Source: Parerythrobacter lacustris (GTDB taxonomy: Bacteria > Pseudomonadota > Alphaproteobacteria > Sphingomonadales > Sphingomonadaceae). From it: 64,000 nt of DNA. The stretch covers positions 62,001 to 126,000 of the forward strand of contig NZ_JANKHH010000007.1 of the NCBI RefSeq assembly GCF_024626475.1. The letters run 5' to 3'. Made by a program: the position numbers and the translations under genes. This document shows, in pieces, positions 42,576 through 51,949 of the stretch; positions within the stretch are counted from its first letter, which is position 1, and every line of letters begins with the position of its first letter. The notes under the pieces were generated by a model. The model saw only the letters and a program-made list of their open reading frames with translations. It made no database searches and was not told the DNA's origin.

Positions 42576-43343
42576 TCATTCTCCGGCGGCGAACCTTTCG
42601 CGCAATGTGCCGAGCGAGGATTCATGCGTCAATTCCGGGCGCAGCGGTGTCACCGCAATATATCCGTCGGCGATCGCCTCGAGGTCGGTGTCGTGATCGT
42701 TGGTGTGCTCGATCGCGTGGAGGCCGAACCAGTAATAAGTCAGCCCGCGCGGGTCGCGGCCCTCGACCACGCTGCCGCGCGAATAATCGTGAAAACCCTG
42801 CCGCACCACGCGGATGCCCTTGACGTCCGTCGCCGCGCGCGGCGGGAAGTTGACATTGACCAGCATCCGCTCGGCGAAGTCCATCTCGAGCATCGGGCGC
42901 AGCACATTCGCACCCCACCGGCGGGCCGCATCGAACGCATCGTGCGCCCCCTCGCGGTCGAGCACCTGGCTCAAGGCGATCGAGCGGATGCCCGCCAGCG
43001 CACCTTCCATCGCCGCCGAGACCGTACCCGAATAGGTGATGTCGTCGCCCAGGTTGGCCCCGCGGTTGACGCCCGACAGGATCAGGTCGGGCTTGAGGTC
43101 CTTGAGCACGGTGCGCAGCGCCAGCATCACGCTGTCGGTCGGCGTGCCGGTAACGGCGAAGCGCCGCTCGCCCAGCCTGCGCAGCCGAACCGGCTGGTTG
43201 AGGGTGAGCGAATGGCCCGCGCCCGACTGTTCTTCGGAAGGCGCGCAGACCCAGACATCGCCGCTCAGCTCGCGGGCGATTTCCTCGAGCACGGCGAAGC
43301 CGGGCGCGTGGATGCCGTCGTCATTTGTCAGCAGGATGCGCAT
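42576..43343 (-). CDS. surE: 5'/3'-nucleotidase SurE
   Basis: Metal-dependent survival-protein phosphatase hydrolysing nucleoside monophosphates and short polyphosphates. The 255-residue product has RILLTNDDGIHAPG (Asp-Asp metal ligands), CAPSEEQSGAGHSLTL, VTGTPTDSVMLAL, SGVNRGANLGDDITYSGTVSAAMEG and LVNVNFPP, plus VTPLRPELTHE at the end. The start is ATG 43343; the TTG five codons upstream is less likely. It lies between the AIM24-like gene and the nlpD-like gene; pcm is absent from this copy of the cluster. Confidence 0.96.
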   Translation of the reverse strand: MRILLTNDDGIHAPGFAVLEEIARELSGDVWVCAPSEEQSGAGHSLTLNQPVRLRRLGERRFAVTGTPTDSVMLALRTVLKDLKPDLILSGVNRGANLGDDITYSGTVSAAMEGALAGIRSIALSQVLDREGAHDAFDAARRWGANVLRPMLEMDFAERMLVNVNFPPRAATDVKGIRVVRQGFHDYSRGSVVEGRDPRGLTYYWFGLHAIEHTNDHDTDLEAIADGYIAVTPLRPELTHESSLGTLRERFAAGE

Positions 43344-43354
43344 CGGGCGCGCGC

Positions 43355-44188
43355 TCAATTGTTGCCCATCACGATGTCGCCGAGCCCGCCCAGCACGCTG
43401 CCTTCACCGCGGTTGCTGCCCCCCATCGGGCCTGCTGCCGCGAGCATCCGCCCGGCAAGGCGGCTGAAGGGGAGCGACTGGATCCACACCTTGCCGGGGC
43501 CGCGCAGCCGGGCAAAGAATACGCCTTCACCGCCGAACACCATCGACTTGACGCTGCCGGCACGAGTGACGTCCATATCCACCCCGGCCGTGTAGGCGGC
43601 GACGCAGCCGGTATCGACATGCAGTTCCTCGCCCGGTGCCAGTTCGCGCTCGATCAGCGTGCCGCCCATCTGGACGAAGACCCAGCCGTCGCCGGTCAGC
43701 TTCTGCATGATGAAGCCTTCGCCGCCGAACAGGCCGGTCATCATCCGCTGCTGGAAATGGATGCCGATGGACACCCCGCGCGCAGCGGCGAGGAAGCTGT
43801 CCTTCTGACAGATCAGCGTGCCGCCGACGCTGTCGAGCTTGATCGGCAGGATCGTGCCGGGGGTGGGGGAAGCGAAGGCGACCCGCGCCTTGCCTTGTCC
43901 CTGGTGGGTGAAGACGGTGGTGAACAGGCTTTCGCCGGTCACCAGCCGCTTGCCCGCGCCGAGCAGCTTGCCCATGAAGCCGCTGCCTTCGCCGCCCGCT
44001 CCGTCGCCGAACACGGTTTCCATCGTGATGCTGGCATCCTTCCACACCATCGCCCCGGCTTCCGCCACCGCGCTTTCGCCCGGATCGAGTTCGATCTCGA
44101 CGAATTGCAGATCCTCGCCGCGGATGGCGAAATCGATATCGTCGGACAGGCTGCTGCTGCGGCTATGATTCCAGGGATTGTTGGTCAT
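43355..44188 (-). CDS. TIGR00266 / AIM24 family protein
   Basis: 277 residues, a beta-rich protein made of repeated AIM24-type strands: FVEIELDPGESAVAEAGAMVWKD, GESLFTTVFTHQGQGKARVAFA, PGTILPIKL, SFLAAARGVSIGI and GPGKVWIQSLPFSRLA. Family members are of unknown function in bacteria. A GGAGAG site precedes ATG 44188. It is positioned between serS (20 bases upstream) and surE (11 bases downstream), so it is co-transcribed with them. Confidence 0.9.
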   Translation of the reverse strand: MTNNPWNHSRSSSLSDDIDFAIRGEDLQFVEIELDPGESAVAEAGAMVWKDASITMETVFGDGAGGEGSGFMGKLLGAGKRLVTGESLFTTVFTHQGQGKARVAFASPTPGTILPIKLDSVGGTLICQKDSFLAAARGVSIGIHFQQRMMTGLFGGEGFIMQKLTGDGWVFVQMGGTLIERELAPGEELHVDTGCVAAYTAGVDMDVTRAGSVKSMVFGGEGVFFARLRGPGKVWIQSLPFSRLAGRMLAAAGPMGGSNRGEGSVLGGLGDIVMGNN

Positions 44189-44208
44189 GGCGTCTCTCCG
44201 TGGGTTTT

Positions 44209-45489
44209 TCAGGCGAGGGGTTGCAAAGTCTCCATTCCGCCCATGTAGGGGCGCAGGATGGGCGGAATCGTGACACTGCCGTCGGCCTGCTGGTAATTCT
44301 CCAGCACCGCGACCAGCGTGCGCCCGACCGCGAGGCCGGATCCGTTGAGCGTGTGGACGAAAGCGGTCTTCTTCTCGCCCTCGGGGCGATAGCGGGCGTC
44401 CATCCGGCGGGCCTGGAAATCGCCGCACCAGCTGATCGAGCTGATCTCGCGATAGGCACCCTGGCCGGGCAGCCAGACCTCGAGGTCGAAGGTCTTGCGC
44501 GCGCCGAAGCCCATGTCGCCGGTGCACAGCAACACCTTGCGATAGGGCAGATCGAGCGCCTGCAAGACGCCTTCGGCGCTGGCGACCATATGGTCGTGCT
44601 CGGCCTGCGCTTCCTCCGGGCGGCAGATGCTGACCAGCTCGACCTTTTCGAACTGGTGCTGGCGGATGAAGCCGCGCGTATCCTTGCCTGCCGCGCCCGC
44701 TTCGGAGCGGAAGCACGGGGTGAGCGCGGTCATCCGCAGCGGGAATACGCCCTCGTCGAGAATCTGCTCGCGCACCGCGTTGGTGAGGGAGACTTCGGCG
44801 GTGGGGATAAGCCAGCGGTCGTCGGTGGTGCGGAAATTGTCCTCGGAGAACTTTGGTAGCTGCCCGGTCCCGTAGAGGCTCTCGCTGCGCACCAGCAGCG
44901 GCGGGGCGCATTCGAGGTAGCCGTTCTCGCCCGTCTGGCGGTCGAACATGAATTGCGCGATTGCGCGGTGGAGGCGCGCCATGCCGCCCTTGAGGAAGGT
45001 GAAGCGTGCGCCGGAAATCGCCGCGCCGGTTTCGAAATCCATCCCCAGCGCGGGTCCGATATCGGCGTGTTCCTTGGGCGCGAAGTCGAATGTGCGCGGC
45101 TCGCCCCAGCGGCTGACCTCGACATTCTCGGCCTCGTCCGAGCCCACCGGCACATCGTCGGCGGGCAAGTTGGGGATGCTCGCGAGCAGCGCGTCGAGCT
45201 CGGTGCCCAGTGCGCGGTCCTGCTCCTCCAGCTCGGGCAGGCGGGTCTTGAGCTGCGCCACTTCGGCCTTGAGCGCCTCGGCTGTCGCGCTGTTGCCCGC
45301 ACCCATCGCCTGCCCGATCGCCTTGGACGCCTCGTTGCGGCGGCCCTGCGCGGCCTGCATCTCGGTCGCGACCGCGCGGCGCTTCGCGTCGAGCGCGACG
45401 ATCGCGCTGGACGTGGGCTCGAATCCGCGTTTGGCAAGGGCGGCATCGAAGGTTTCGGGGTCGTCGCGGATCAGGCGGATGTCGTGCAT
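44209..45489 (-). CDS. serS: Seryl-tRNA synthetase SerS
   Basis: Charges tRNA-Ser, and the precursor of tRNA-Sec where present. The 426-residue class II synthetase has an N-terminal coiled-coil arm (residues about 25-105: [34 protein letters not shown]), motif 2 in [28 protein letters not shown], and motif 3 in [22 protein letters not shown] 45489 ([12 protein letters not shown]) is the family start. It heads the minus-strand run to surE, nlpD-like and the K+ channel. Confidence 0.97.
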   Translation of the reverse strand: MHDIRLIRDDPETFDAALAKRGFEPTSSAIVALDAKRRAVATEMQAAQGRRNEASKAIGQAMGAGNSATAEALKAEVAQLKTRLPELEEQDRALGTELDALLASIPNLPADDVPVGSDEAENVEVSRWGEPRTFDFAPKEHADIGPALGMDFETGAAISGARFTFLKGGMARLHRAIAQFMFDRQTGENGYLECAPPLLVRSESLYGTGQLPKFSEDNFRTTDDRWLIPTAEVSLTNAVREQILDEGVFPLRMTALTPCFRSEAGAAGKDTRGFIRQHQFEKVELVSICRPEEAQAEHDHMVASAEGVLQALDLPYRKVLLCTGDMGFGARKTFDLEVWLPGQGAYREISSISWCGDFQARRMDARYRPEGEKKTAFVHTLNGSGLAVGRTLVAVLENYQQADGSVTIPPILRPYMGGMETLQPLA

Positions 45490-45590
45490 GGCGCGGCCTA
45501 TGCACTTGCCCGATGCAAGTCTCAAGCATGGTAATGCGCGCGGAACCTCTTGCCCGCCCCCGAGTTTAGTCCGGCAAAAGGAGATTACAC

Positions 45591-45800
45591 ATGATTGGCA
45601 AGATCATCGGTGCCTTCGCAGGCGCCAAGGCAGCGGAAAGCACTTCGGCCATCGGCGGTACGACCGGCGCGATTCTGGGCGTCGGCGCGGCGACGATTGC
45701 TCGTCGGATGAGCCTCCCGGCGCTCGCGGCGGTCACCGTCGGCGGCTATCTGTGGAAGCGCCATCAGGACAAGAAGGCGACGTCCGCACCCGTCGCCTGA
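45591..45800 (+). CDS. Small glycine/alanine-rich membrane protein
   Basis: 69 residues ([26 protein letters not shown]...), with two short hydrophobic stretches around [12 protein letters not shown] and [12 protein letters not shown], and a basic tail (KRHQDKKA). It is a small membrane-associated protein of a kind frequent in sphingomonads; no function is known. A GGAGATT site precedes the ATG and a strong terminator follows, which supports it being a real monocistronic gene. Confidence 0.68.
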   Translation: MIGKIIGAFAGAKAAESTSAIGGTTGAILGVGAATIARRMSLPALAAVTVGGYLWKRHQDKKATSAPVA

Positions 45801-45821
45801 ACGGGTTCGAACAGCGAGTGG

Positions 45822-45849
45822 CCCCGTCCGGTTTTCCGGGCGGGGTTTT
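45822..45849 (+). terminator. Rho-independent terminator
   Basis: CCCCGTCCGG-TTTT-CCGGGCGGGG followed by TTTTC: a ten-pair stem (one G-U) with a four-base loop and a short T tract, 21 bases after the small membrane protein stop. Confidence 0.85.
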
Positions 45850-45866
45850 CGTGCAAGTCGCAAACA

Positions 45867-46130
45867 ATGGCACAGCGCGAAACCTTGAAGGCCAGGCTGG
45901 TCCACTTCGTCGGCTTCCGCGACGACCGTTACTGGAACGCCGTGCGCGCTTTCGGCCCGCCGGACATGGTTCACGAGGCGTGGGACCGCTATGCTGCGGA
46001 CGATGTCGCGCCGGGCGATCTCGTGGTCTTCGCCGAGGGGGCGGCGAATCAAGAACCGCGCAGCTTCACCGTCGAAGCTGCGCGGTCCCGCGCGGCGAGG
46101 GCGGCTGGGAGATCCGCCCCGCCGGACTGA
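45867..46130 (+). CDS. Small hypothetical protein
   Basis: 87 residues (MAQRETLKARLVHFVGFRDDRYWNAVRAFGPPDMVHEAWDRYAADDVAPGDLVVFA...). The WNAVRAFGPPDMVHEAWDRYA block looks conserved, and GDLVVFAEG suggests a short beta hairpin; the tail is Ala/Arg-rich. It has no recognised domain. It lies between a terminator and the convergent TonB receptor. Confidence 0.62.
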   Translation: MAQRETLKARLVHFVGFRDDRYWNAVRAFGPPDMVHEAWDRYAADDVAPGDLVVFAEGAANQEPRSFTVEAARSRAARAAGRSAPPD

Positions 46131-46139
46131 AACGTTGGC

Positions 46140-48449
46140 TCAGAAGCGGACTTCGCCGGTCACAAACACCCGTCGCGGATCGCCGTAAAAGCCGGTAAGG
46201 TTCCCTTCGCGCCCAAGCACCGTGCCGGTCACGAAATCGTATCCGGCGACGATATAGCGCTTGTCGAACAGGTTCTTGCCATGGACCCCGATCGACCAGC
46301 GGTCGCTGTCGTGGTTGTAGACGATGCTGGCATCGGCGAGGAAGAACCCGTCTTGGTCGAGCGGCCCGGGCAGTTCGAACTGGCTCGAATCCGACCGCAG
46401 CGAGAGCGATCCGATCAGGTCGAGCATTCCGCTCGCCACCGGCAGGCCGAGGTCGAAGCCCATGTGCGCGGTGATGTCCGGCGTGTTCTGGAACACCCGC
46501 TGGTCGGCGACATCGTTGCCGAAAGCGTCGATGAAGGTGTTATACTCGGCATCGAGTACGCCGAGCGAGCCGTTGACCGTGAAGCGGCTGCCCATCCCGG
46601 CGAAGTCGCGCCCGGCGATCGCGCTGAATTCGAACTCCAGCCCGTTCACATCGGCATCGCCGGCGTTCGAGGTGATCCCGATGAAGCTGTCGTTGACCCC
46701 GTCGTTGTTCGAGTCGAAACCGACCGAGCCGGGGATCTGCACGTCGGTGTAATCGCCCTTGAAGATCGCCAGCGCGACATTGAGGTCGCCTTCGAGCAGC
46801 GACGCCTTCCAGCCCAGCTCGTAGCTGTCGACCGTTTCCGGGTCGAAGCTGAGGAAATCGAACCGGTCATCGTAGTCGATATCGCCGTCGCCATCGAAGT
46901 CGCGCGCCGCGCTCGACTGGCCGCGCGGGTCGAAGCCGCCGCCCTTGAAGCCGCGCGAATAGCTCAGATAAAGCGTATGGTTCTCGCTCGGCTTGAAGGT
47001 CACCGATGCGCGCGGGGTGAACTTCTTGAACGTCTCGCTGCCGGTGAAGTCGGACGTGACCGCAATGGGCACGGCGGTCGACGGCGGGAACAGATCGGAG
47101 AAGCCGCCGATGAAGGTCGTGCGCAGGATGCGGCTGGTGCGCTTGTCGTTGGTGTAGCGCCCGCCGACCGAGACGCTCAGCCGGTCGGTGATGTCATAGG
47201 TGAAATCGCCGAACACCGACCAGGTTTTGGTATCGACATCCCCCAGCGTCTGCGCGTTCAGGCCGGGCAGCCCGACCACCGCACCGGTGGTGAACAGCGC
47301 GACGTCGAAGGCGGTGAAAGCGTCGGCATCGAGATAATAGGCACCGAACACGCCGTTCAGCCGCTCGCCTTCGTACAGCAGCTGGAATTCCTGGCTGACC
47401 TGCTTGTTGCGATAGATCGCCGGTACGTCGAGGTCGGCCTGCGGCAGGCTGTCGAAATCGATCGGGGTGGTCGAATTGTCCTTGCGGTAGCCGGTGATCG
47501 ACTTGAGCGTGATCGTGTCGCTCACCTCGACCGCGATGTTGAGCGCGCCGCCATAGGCCTCGACCTCCTGTTCGACCACGTTCAGCCCCGCGCGGGTGTC
47601 GTAGACATTGTCGAGCACCGGCGCGCCGCCGATCCGCCCGACCAGCAGCCGGTGGCCCTGGCGCGGGTCGGAATTGTCTTTCACATAGTCGCCTGACAGG
47701 CGGATGAAGACCGGACCGTTGTCGAATTCGAGCGTGCCGCGGGCGGCCCACACGTCCTTGTTGTAGTTTTCGACCCCCGCCAGGTTCAGGTTGTCGCCGA
47801 AACCGCCGCGTGACAGGCGCGCCCCGCTGGCACCGATCCGCACAGTGTCGGACAGCGGGGTCGAAGCGGTGACGATCAGGTCGGCTTGGTCGTAGCTGCC
47901 ATAGGTACCGCGCACCTTGAGCCGGGTCTCGTCGGGCAGGCGGGCGGTGACATATTTGATCGCGCCGCCGATGGTGTTGCGCCCGTAGAGGGTGCCCTGC
48001 GGGCCGCGCAGCACCTCGATCCGGTCGACATCGTAGACGTCGAGGACGGCAGCCTGCGGACGGTTGAGATAAACGTCGTCGACATAGAGCCCGACACCGG
48101 CCTCGAAGCCGGCGACCGGATCCTGCTGGCCGACGCCGCGGATGAAGGCGGTCAGCGTAGTGTTGGTGCCGCGGCTGACTTCGAGCGTGAGGTTGGGCAC
48201 TTCCTGCGAAATCTCGGTGATTTCGAGCGTGCCGGTCTTCGCCAGTTCCTCGCCACTTATCGCAGTGACGGCGAGAGGCACATCAATGATCCGTTCCTCG
48301 CGGCGGCGCGCTGTGACGACGATGGGGCCGTCCGCATTGCCGCTTTCGGCGGTCGTCTCGTCCTGTGCCGATGCCGGGGCCGCTACGAAGCCGATGCTCG
48401 CGCATCCGGCCAGCAGGCTGACGGCGAATCGGTGTTTGGAATTTGCCAT
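46140..48449 (-). CDS. TonB-dependent receptor, TetR-linked
   Basis: 769 residues. A signal peptide (cleaved after PASA) is followed by an Asp/Glu-rich TonB box region (GPIVVTARRREERIIDVPLAVTAISGEEL), the plug with SRGTNTTLTAFIRGVGQQDPVAGFEAGVGLYVDDVYLNRPQ and RIEVLRGPQGTLYGRNTIGGAIKYVTA, then a 22-strand barrel ending in FVTGEVRF. This plug type is common among sphingomonad receptors for aromatic or terpenoid-like substrates; the ligand is unknown. ATG 48449 has a GGGAGAGAA site. It is divergent from a TetR gene over an operator-like palindrome. Confidence 0.93.
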   Translation of the reverse strand: MANSKHRFAVSLLAGCASIGFVAAPASAQDETTAESGNADGPIVVTARRREERIIDVPLAVTAISGEELAKTGTLEITEISQEVPNLTLEVSRGTNTTLTAFIRGVGQQDPVAGFEAGVGLYVDDVYLNRPQAAVLDVYDVDRIEVLRGPQGTLYGRNTIGGAIKYVTARLPDETRLKVRGTYGSYDQADLIVTASTPLSDTVRIGASGARLSRGGFGDNLNLAGVENYNKDVWAARGTLEFDNGPVFIRLSGDYVKDNSDPRQGHRLLVGRIGGAPVLDNVYDTRAGLNVVEQEVEAYGGALNIAVEVSDTITLKSITGYRKDNSTTPIDFDSLPQADLDVPAIYRNKQVSQEFQLLYEGERLNGVFGAYYLDADAFTAFDVALFTTGAVVGLPGLNAQTLGDVDTKTWSVFGDFTYDITDRLSVSVGGRYTNDKRTSRILRTTFIGGFSDLFPPSTAVPIAVTSDFTGSETFKKFTPRASVTFKPSENHTLYLSYSRGFKGGGFDPRGQSSAARDFDGDGDIDYDDRFDFLSFDPETVDSYELGWKASLLEGDLNVALAIFKGDYTDVQIPGSVGFDSNNDGVNDSFIGITSNAGDADVNGLEFEFSAIAGRDFAGMGSRFTVNGSLGVLDAEYNTFIDAFGNDVADQRVFQNTPDITAHMGFDLGLPVASGMLDLIGSLSLRSDSSQFELPGPLDQDGFFLADASIVYNHDSDRWSIGVHGKNLFDKRYIVAGYDFVTGTVLGREGNLTGFYGDPRRVFVTGEVRF

Positions 48450-48487
48450 GATTTCTCTCCCTGAAACTATCGTTGCCGCCTCTCTTA

Positions 48488-48521
48488 TTGAAAGTTGAAC
48501 CACCTTTCAAGTTTGAACTTG
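48488..48521. promoter_or_regulatory. Two overlapping palindromes, candidate TetR operator
   Basis: TTGAAAG (48488-48494) and CTTTCAA (48504-48510) form an inverted repeat with a nine-base spacer. CAAGTT-TG-AACTTG (48508-48521) is a perfect palindrome overlapping its right end. It lies 39 bases upstream of the TonB receptor ATG and 33 bases upstream of the TetR ATG, in an otherwise GC-rich region. Position and symmetry fit the operator of a divergent TetR gene controlling both. Confidence 0.6.
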
Positions 48522-48553
48522 TATCGTCGGCCATAGCTGCGTAGTCAGGTGGC

Positions 48554-49189
48554 ATGGAGCAGGGGACGGCGATCAAGCGGGACGAGGAGTCGGCGAACGG
48601 CGACAAGAGCCCGCGCACGGATCGCGGGCGGCGCACCCTGCGCAAACTGCTCGACGCGGCGGCAATCGAATTCGGTGAAAAGGGCTTCTACGAAGCCTCG
48701 ATCAGCGGGATCACCCAGCGCGCAGGCGTGGCGCTAGGCACCTTCTATACCTATTTCGATTCGAAGGACGCGATCTTCCGCGGGCTGGTCAACGACATGA
48801 GCGAAGCGGTGAAGCGTGCTGCGCGCGAGGCCCTGACCGAACCCATGAGCGCACTCGAAATCGAGCGGCGGGCGCTCGCCGCCTTCCTGCGCTTCGCCAG
48901 CGAGCACAAGGAAGTCTATCGCATCATCGACGAGGCCGAATTCGTCGATCCGGCCAGCTATCGCGCGCATTACGAGACGACCGCAGCGCGCATCCGCGAG
49001 CGTCTCGAGGCCGGGATGGCCGCGGGCGAACTGCGCGACGGCCTCGGCGAAGCTCACGCCTGGGCGATCATGGGCATGAACGTCTTTCTCGGCCTGCGCT
49101 ATGCGATCTGGGGCAGTAGCGAGTGGGATGCCGACGAAATCGCCAGCTTGGCCAATGAGTTGCTCCAGAGTGGAGTCGGCAAGCGCTAA
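48554..49189 (+). CDS. TetR/AcrR family transcriptional regulator
   Basis: 211 residues. After a disordered N-terminus (residues 1-24) comes the TetR DNA-binding domain: RRTLRKLLDAAAIEFGEKGFYEASISGITQRAGVALGTFYTYFDSKDAIFRGLV, with helix-turn-helix at ISGITQRAGVALGTFYTYF. The ligand domain (about 90-205) is all-helical and includes HKEVYRIIDEAEFVDPASYRAHYE. It probably represses the divergent TonB receptor and itself through the palindromes between them. The ligand is unknown. Confidence 0.92.
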   Translation: MEQGTAIKRDEESANGDKSPRTDRGRRTLRKLLDAAAIEFGEKGFYEASISGITQRAGVALGTFYTYFDSKDAIFRGLVNDMSEAVKRAAREALTEPMSALEIERRALAAFLRFASEHKEVYRIIDEAEFVDPASYRAHYETTAARIRERLEAGMAAGELRDGLGEAHAWAIMGMNVFLGLRYAIWGSSEWDADEIASLANELLQSGVGKR

Positions 49190-49304
49190 CGCGCGGAATC
49201 ATCCTCCCGATCCCGCGTAGCGCAATGGGCCACCTGTCACACCATGGTTGCAGGGAAGCCGATTTTCTGCCCTATTGTCCGTCGATGAGGAGGGATTCGG
49301 CGCT

Positions 49305-49592
49305 TTGTCGGACGGATTGAGGCAGGACACCCTGTTCACAGGGCTGACCCGCCCGCAAATGTTTGCGGGCGTCACCTACAGCTATTTCGTGATCAACGCG
49401 GTGATCGCGGTCGAGCTGTTCCTCATTTTCCAGAGCTGGTGGGTGCTGCTTGCCGCGTTCGCGATCCATGTCATCGGCATGGTTCTGTGCTTGCGCGAGC
49501 CGCTCTTCGTCGACCTGTGGCTGACCCGCGTGCGGCGCTGTCCGCGGGTGAAGAACCATAGTCTGTGGCGATGCAACTCCTACCGGCCCTGA
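49305..49592 (+). CDS. virB3: Type IV secretion protein VirB3
   Basis: 95 residues from TTG 49305, which has a strong GAGGAGGG site. It is inner-membrane, with two helices (YSYFVINAVIAVELFLIF and WWVLLAAFAIHVIGMVLCL), preceded by the family start DTLFTGLTRPQMFAGVTY and followed by REPLFVDLW, all classical VirB3 features. VirB3 interacts with VirB4 and is needed for pilus assembly. It overlaps virB4 by 28 bases and opens the cluster. The upstream in-frame extension is likely not translated. Confidence 0.85.
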   Translation: MSDGLRQDTLFTGLTRPQMFAGVTYSYFVINAVIAVELFLIFQSWWVLLAAFAIHVIGMVLCLREPLFVDLWLTRVRRCPRVKNHSLWRCNSYRP

Positions 49593-51946
49593 CCCGCGAC
49601 CCCAAGGTGATCGCGCGCGAGGCTCCGGCCGGCGCGCATCTGCCTTACGCGCGCCATCTCGACGAGCGGACCATCGAAACCCGCGACGGGCTGCTGATGC
49701 AGACCATACGGCTTGGCGGGCTGTTGTTCGAAACCGCCGACAGCGACGAGCTCAACTATCGCGCCGAACTGCGCGACGCGATGCTGCGCACGCTCGGCTC
49801 GTCGCGCTTCGCGGTCTATCACCACCTGGTCCGTCGCTCGGCGCTGGTCGATCTCGCCCCGGCGGAGCAGGGCGGGTTCTGCAGCTATCTCGACCAGACC
49901 TGGCGTCACCGGATCGATGCACGCGCGCTCTATGTGAACGAGCTGTTCCTGACGGTCGTCCGGCGGCCGCTGCAGGGCAATCTCGGCTTCGTCGACCGAA
50001 TGCAGGAATGGCTGGGGCGGTCGACCAGCCGCAATGCCGAGCGCCTTGCGTCCGACCGGCACGCGCTGTCGAACGCGGTTGCTTCGTTGGTCGCGGCGCT
50101 CGGGCAATACGATCCGCAGGTGCTGTCGGTTTACGACACGGTCGAGGGCCGCCGGTCGGAACCACTCGAGTTTCTCTCGTGGCTGTACAATCACGACATG
50201 CGCCCCATGCAGCTGCCGGCGGGCGATCTCGGCCATTTCATTCCGGCGCGGCGGATCAGCTTCGGGCGCGATACGGTGGAGCTGGCCCCGGCAGGGTCGC
50301 TGGCGCGCAACTTCACCGCGATGGTGGCGATCAAGGACTGGCCCGGGCGCACCATGCCGGGCATGTTCGACGAGCTCACCCGCCTGCCGTTCGAATTCGA
50401 CATCGGTCAGAGTTTCGCCTTCGTCGAGCGGGGCGAGGCGCTGTCGCGGATGAATCTCGTCCTGCGCCGGATGCAGTCGGCGGAGGATGAAGCCCTCTCG
50501 CTGCGTGACGAGCTGGCGAATGCGAAGGACGAAGTCGCCGCCGGGCGCGCCGGGTTCGGCGAGCATCACACCACGCTGGCGATCCACGCCCCGGACCTGA
50601 AGACACTCGACGCGCAAGTTGCCGAAGTGATCGCCTTGCTAGCCGATCTCGGAATCAATGCCGTGCGCGAGGATATCGCGCTGGAGCCGACCTTCTGGGC
50701 GCAATTTCCCGGTAACTTCCGCTATATCGCGCGCAAGGGGCTGATCTCGACAACCAATTTCGCCAGCTTCGCCTCGCTGCACAACTTCCCCATCGGCAAG
50801 CCGCACGGCAACCATTGGGGCGAGGCGGTCACCCTGTTCGAGACGACCGCCGCCGGCCCCTATTTCTTCAACTTCCACCAGAACGACCTGGGCAATTTTA
50901 CCGTCATCGGGCCGTCGGGTTCGGGCAAGACGGTGCTGCTCAACTTCCTGCTGGCGCAGGCGCAGCGGTTCAATCCGCGCACCATATTGTTCGACAAGGA
51001 TCGCGGGTCGGAACTGTTCGTCCGCGCGATCGGCGGCACGTATGACCGGCTATCCGCAGGCCGGCCGAGCGGTCTCAACCCGCTTCAAATCGCGGATACG
51101 CCGGAGAACCGTACCTTCCTGCTAGACTGGCTGGCGATCCTTGCCGGAGGGGTCGATACGAGCGAGCTCGACCTGCTGCGCGATGCAATCGACACCAGTT
51201 ACCATCAGCCGAACGACAAGCGCCGCCTGCGGCACTTCGTCGAGCTCCTGCGCGGCGGCGGCAGGCCGAAGAGCGGCGATCTCTACTCGCGGATGAAGCC
51301 CTGGTGGGGCAATGGCGAGCGCGCGTGGCTGTTCGACAATCCGCGCGACCTGACCGACCTCAGCGAGCGCACCATCGGGTTCGACATGACCGAGATTCTC
51401 GACGATCCGGCGATGCGCACCCCCGCGATGCTCTATTTCTTCCGCCGGGTGGACGAACGGCTCGACGGCAATCCGGCAGTGATCGTGATCGACGAGGGCT
51501 GGAAGGCGCTCGACGACGATGTCTTCGTCCAGCGGATCAAGGACTGGGAGAAGACCATCCGCAAACGCAACGGGATCGTCGGCTTCGCGACCCAGAGCGC
51601 GCAGGATGCGCTCGAAAGCCGGATCGCCGCCGCGATCATCGAGCAGGCGGCGACGCAGATCTTCACCATCAACCCCAAGGCGCGCGCGGAGGACTATATC
51701 AACGGCTTCGGCCTTTCGCGGCACGAGTTCGACCTTGTCCGCACGCTGCCCGATTCGTCGCACTGCTTCCTCATCAAGCACGGCAAGGAAAGCGTCGTCG
51801 CGCGGCTCGACCTGACCGGCGAACACAAGCTGCTGACGATCCTGTCGGGCCGTGAAAGCACCGTTCGCCTGTTCGACGAGATCGTGCGCGAGACCGGGCC
51901 GGAACCCGCCGCCTGGCTCGACGCGCTGTTCGAACGGGCGGCCTGA
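49565..51946 (+). CDS. virB4: Type IV secretion ATPase VirB4
   Basis: 793 residues, the main energising ATPase of the machine. Walker A GPSGSGKT is at residues 449-456, Walker B near 640 (NPAVIVIDEGWKALDD), and the C-terminal RecA-like region has GFATQSAQDAL and IFTINPKARAEDYINGFGLS. The N-terminal CagE/TrbE domain is present (HLDERTIETRDGLLMQTIRLGGLLFET). GTG 49565 and ATG 49571 are both possible. It overlaps virB3 and is followed after three bases by virB6. Confidence 0.96.
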   Translation: MAMQLLPALTRDPKVIAREAPAGAHLPYARHLDERTIETRDGLLMQTIRLGGLLFETADSDELNYRAELRDAMLRTLGSSRFAVYHHLVRRSALVDLAPAEQGGFCSYLDQTWRHRIDARALYVNELFLTVVRRPLQGNLGFVDRMQEWLGRSTSRNAERLASDRHALSNAVASLVAALGQYDPQVLSVYDTVEGRRSEPLEFLSWLYNHDMRPMQLPAGDLGHFIPARRISFGRDTVELAPAGSLARNFTAMVAIKDWPGRTMPGMFDELTRLPFEFDIGQSFAFVERGEALSRMNLVLRRMQSAEDEALSLRDELANAKDEVAAGRAGFGEHHTTLAIHAPDLKTLDAQVAEVIALLADLGINAVREDIALEPTFWAQFPGNFRYIARKGLISTTNFASFASLHNFPIGKPHGNHWGEAVTLFETTAAGPYFFNFHQNDLGNFTVIGPSGSGKTVLLNFLLAQAQRFNPRTILFDKDRGSELFVRAIGGTYDRLSAGRPSGLNPLQIADTPENRTFLLDWLAILAGGVDTSELDLLRDAIDTSYHQPNDKRRLRHFVELLRGGGRPKSGDLYSRMKPWWGNGERAWLFDNPRDLTDLSERTIGFDMTEILDDPAMRTPAMLYFFRRVDERLDGNPAVIVIDEGWKALDDDVFVQRIKDWEKTIRKRNGIVGFATQSAQDALESRIAAAIIEQAATQIFTINPKARAEDYINGFGLSRHEFDLVRTLPDSSHCFLIKHGKESVVARLDLTGEHKLLTILSGRESTVRLFDEIVRETGPEPAAWLDALFERAA

Positions 51947-51949
51947 GCG

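Noticed and set aside
43343-43358. Extending surE to TTG 43358
   Set aside because: ATG 43343 starts the conserved MRILLTNDDG segment; the extra five residues are not typical of the family.
45867-46130. Small ORF as part of the TonB receptor transcript
   Set aside because: It is on the opposite strand and is separated by a strong terminator from the preceding plus-strand gene; it stands alone.
46281-47696. Long plus-strand frame opposite the TonB receptor
   Set aside because: Composition is dominated by Val, Arg, Ala and Glu runs and the opposite strand encodes an unmistakable receptor barrel.
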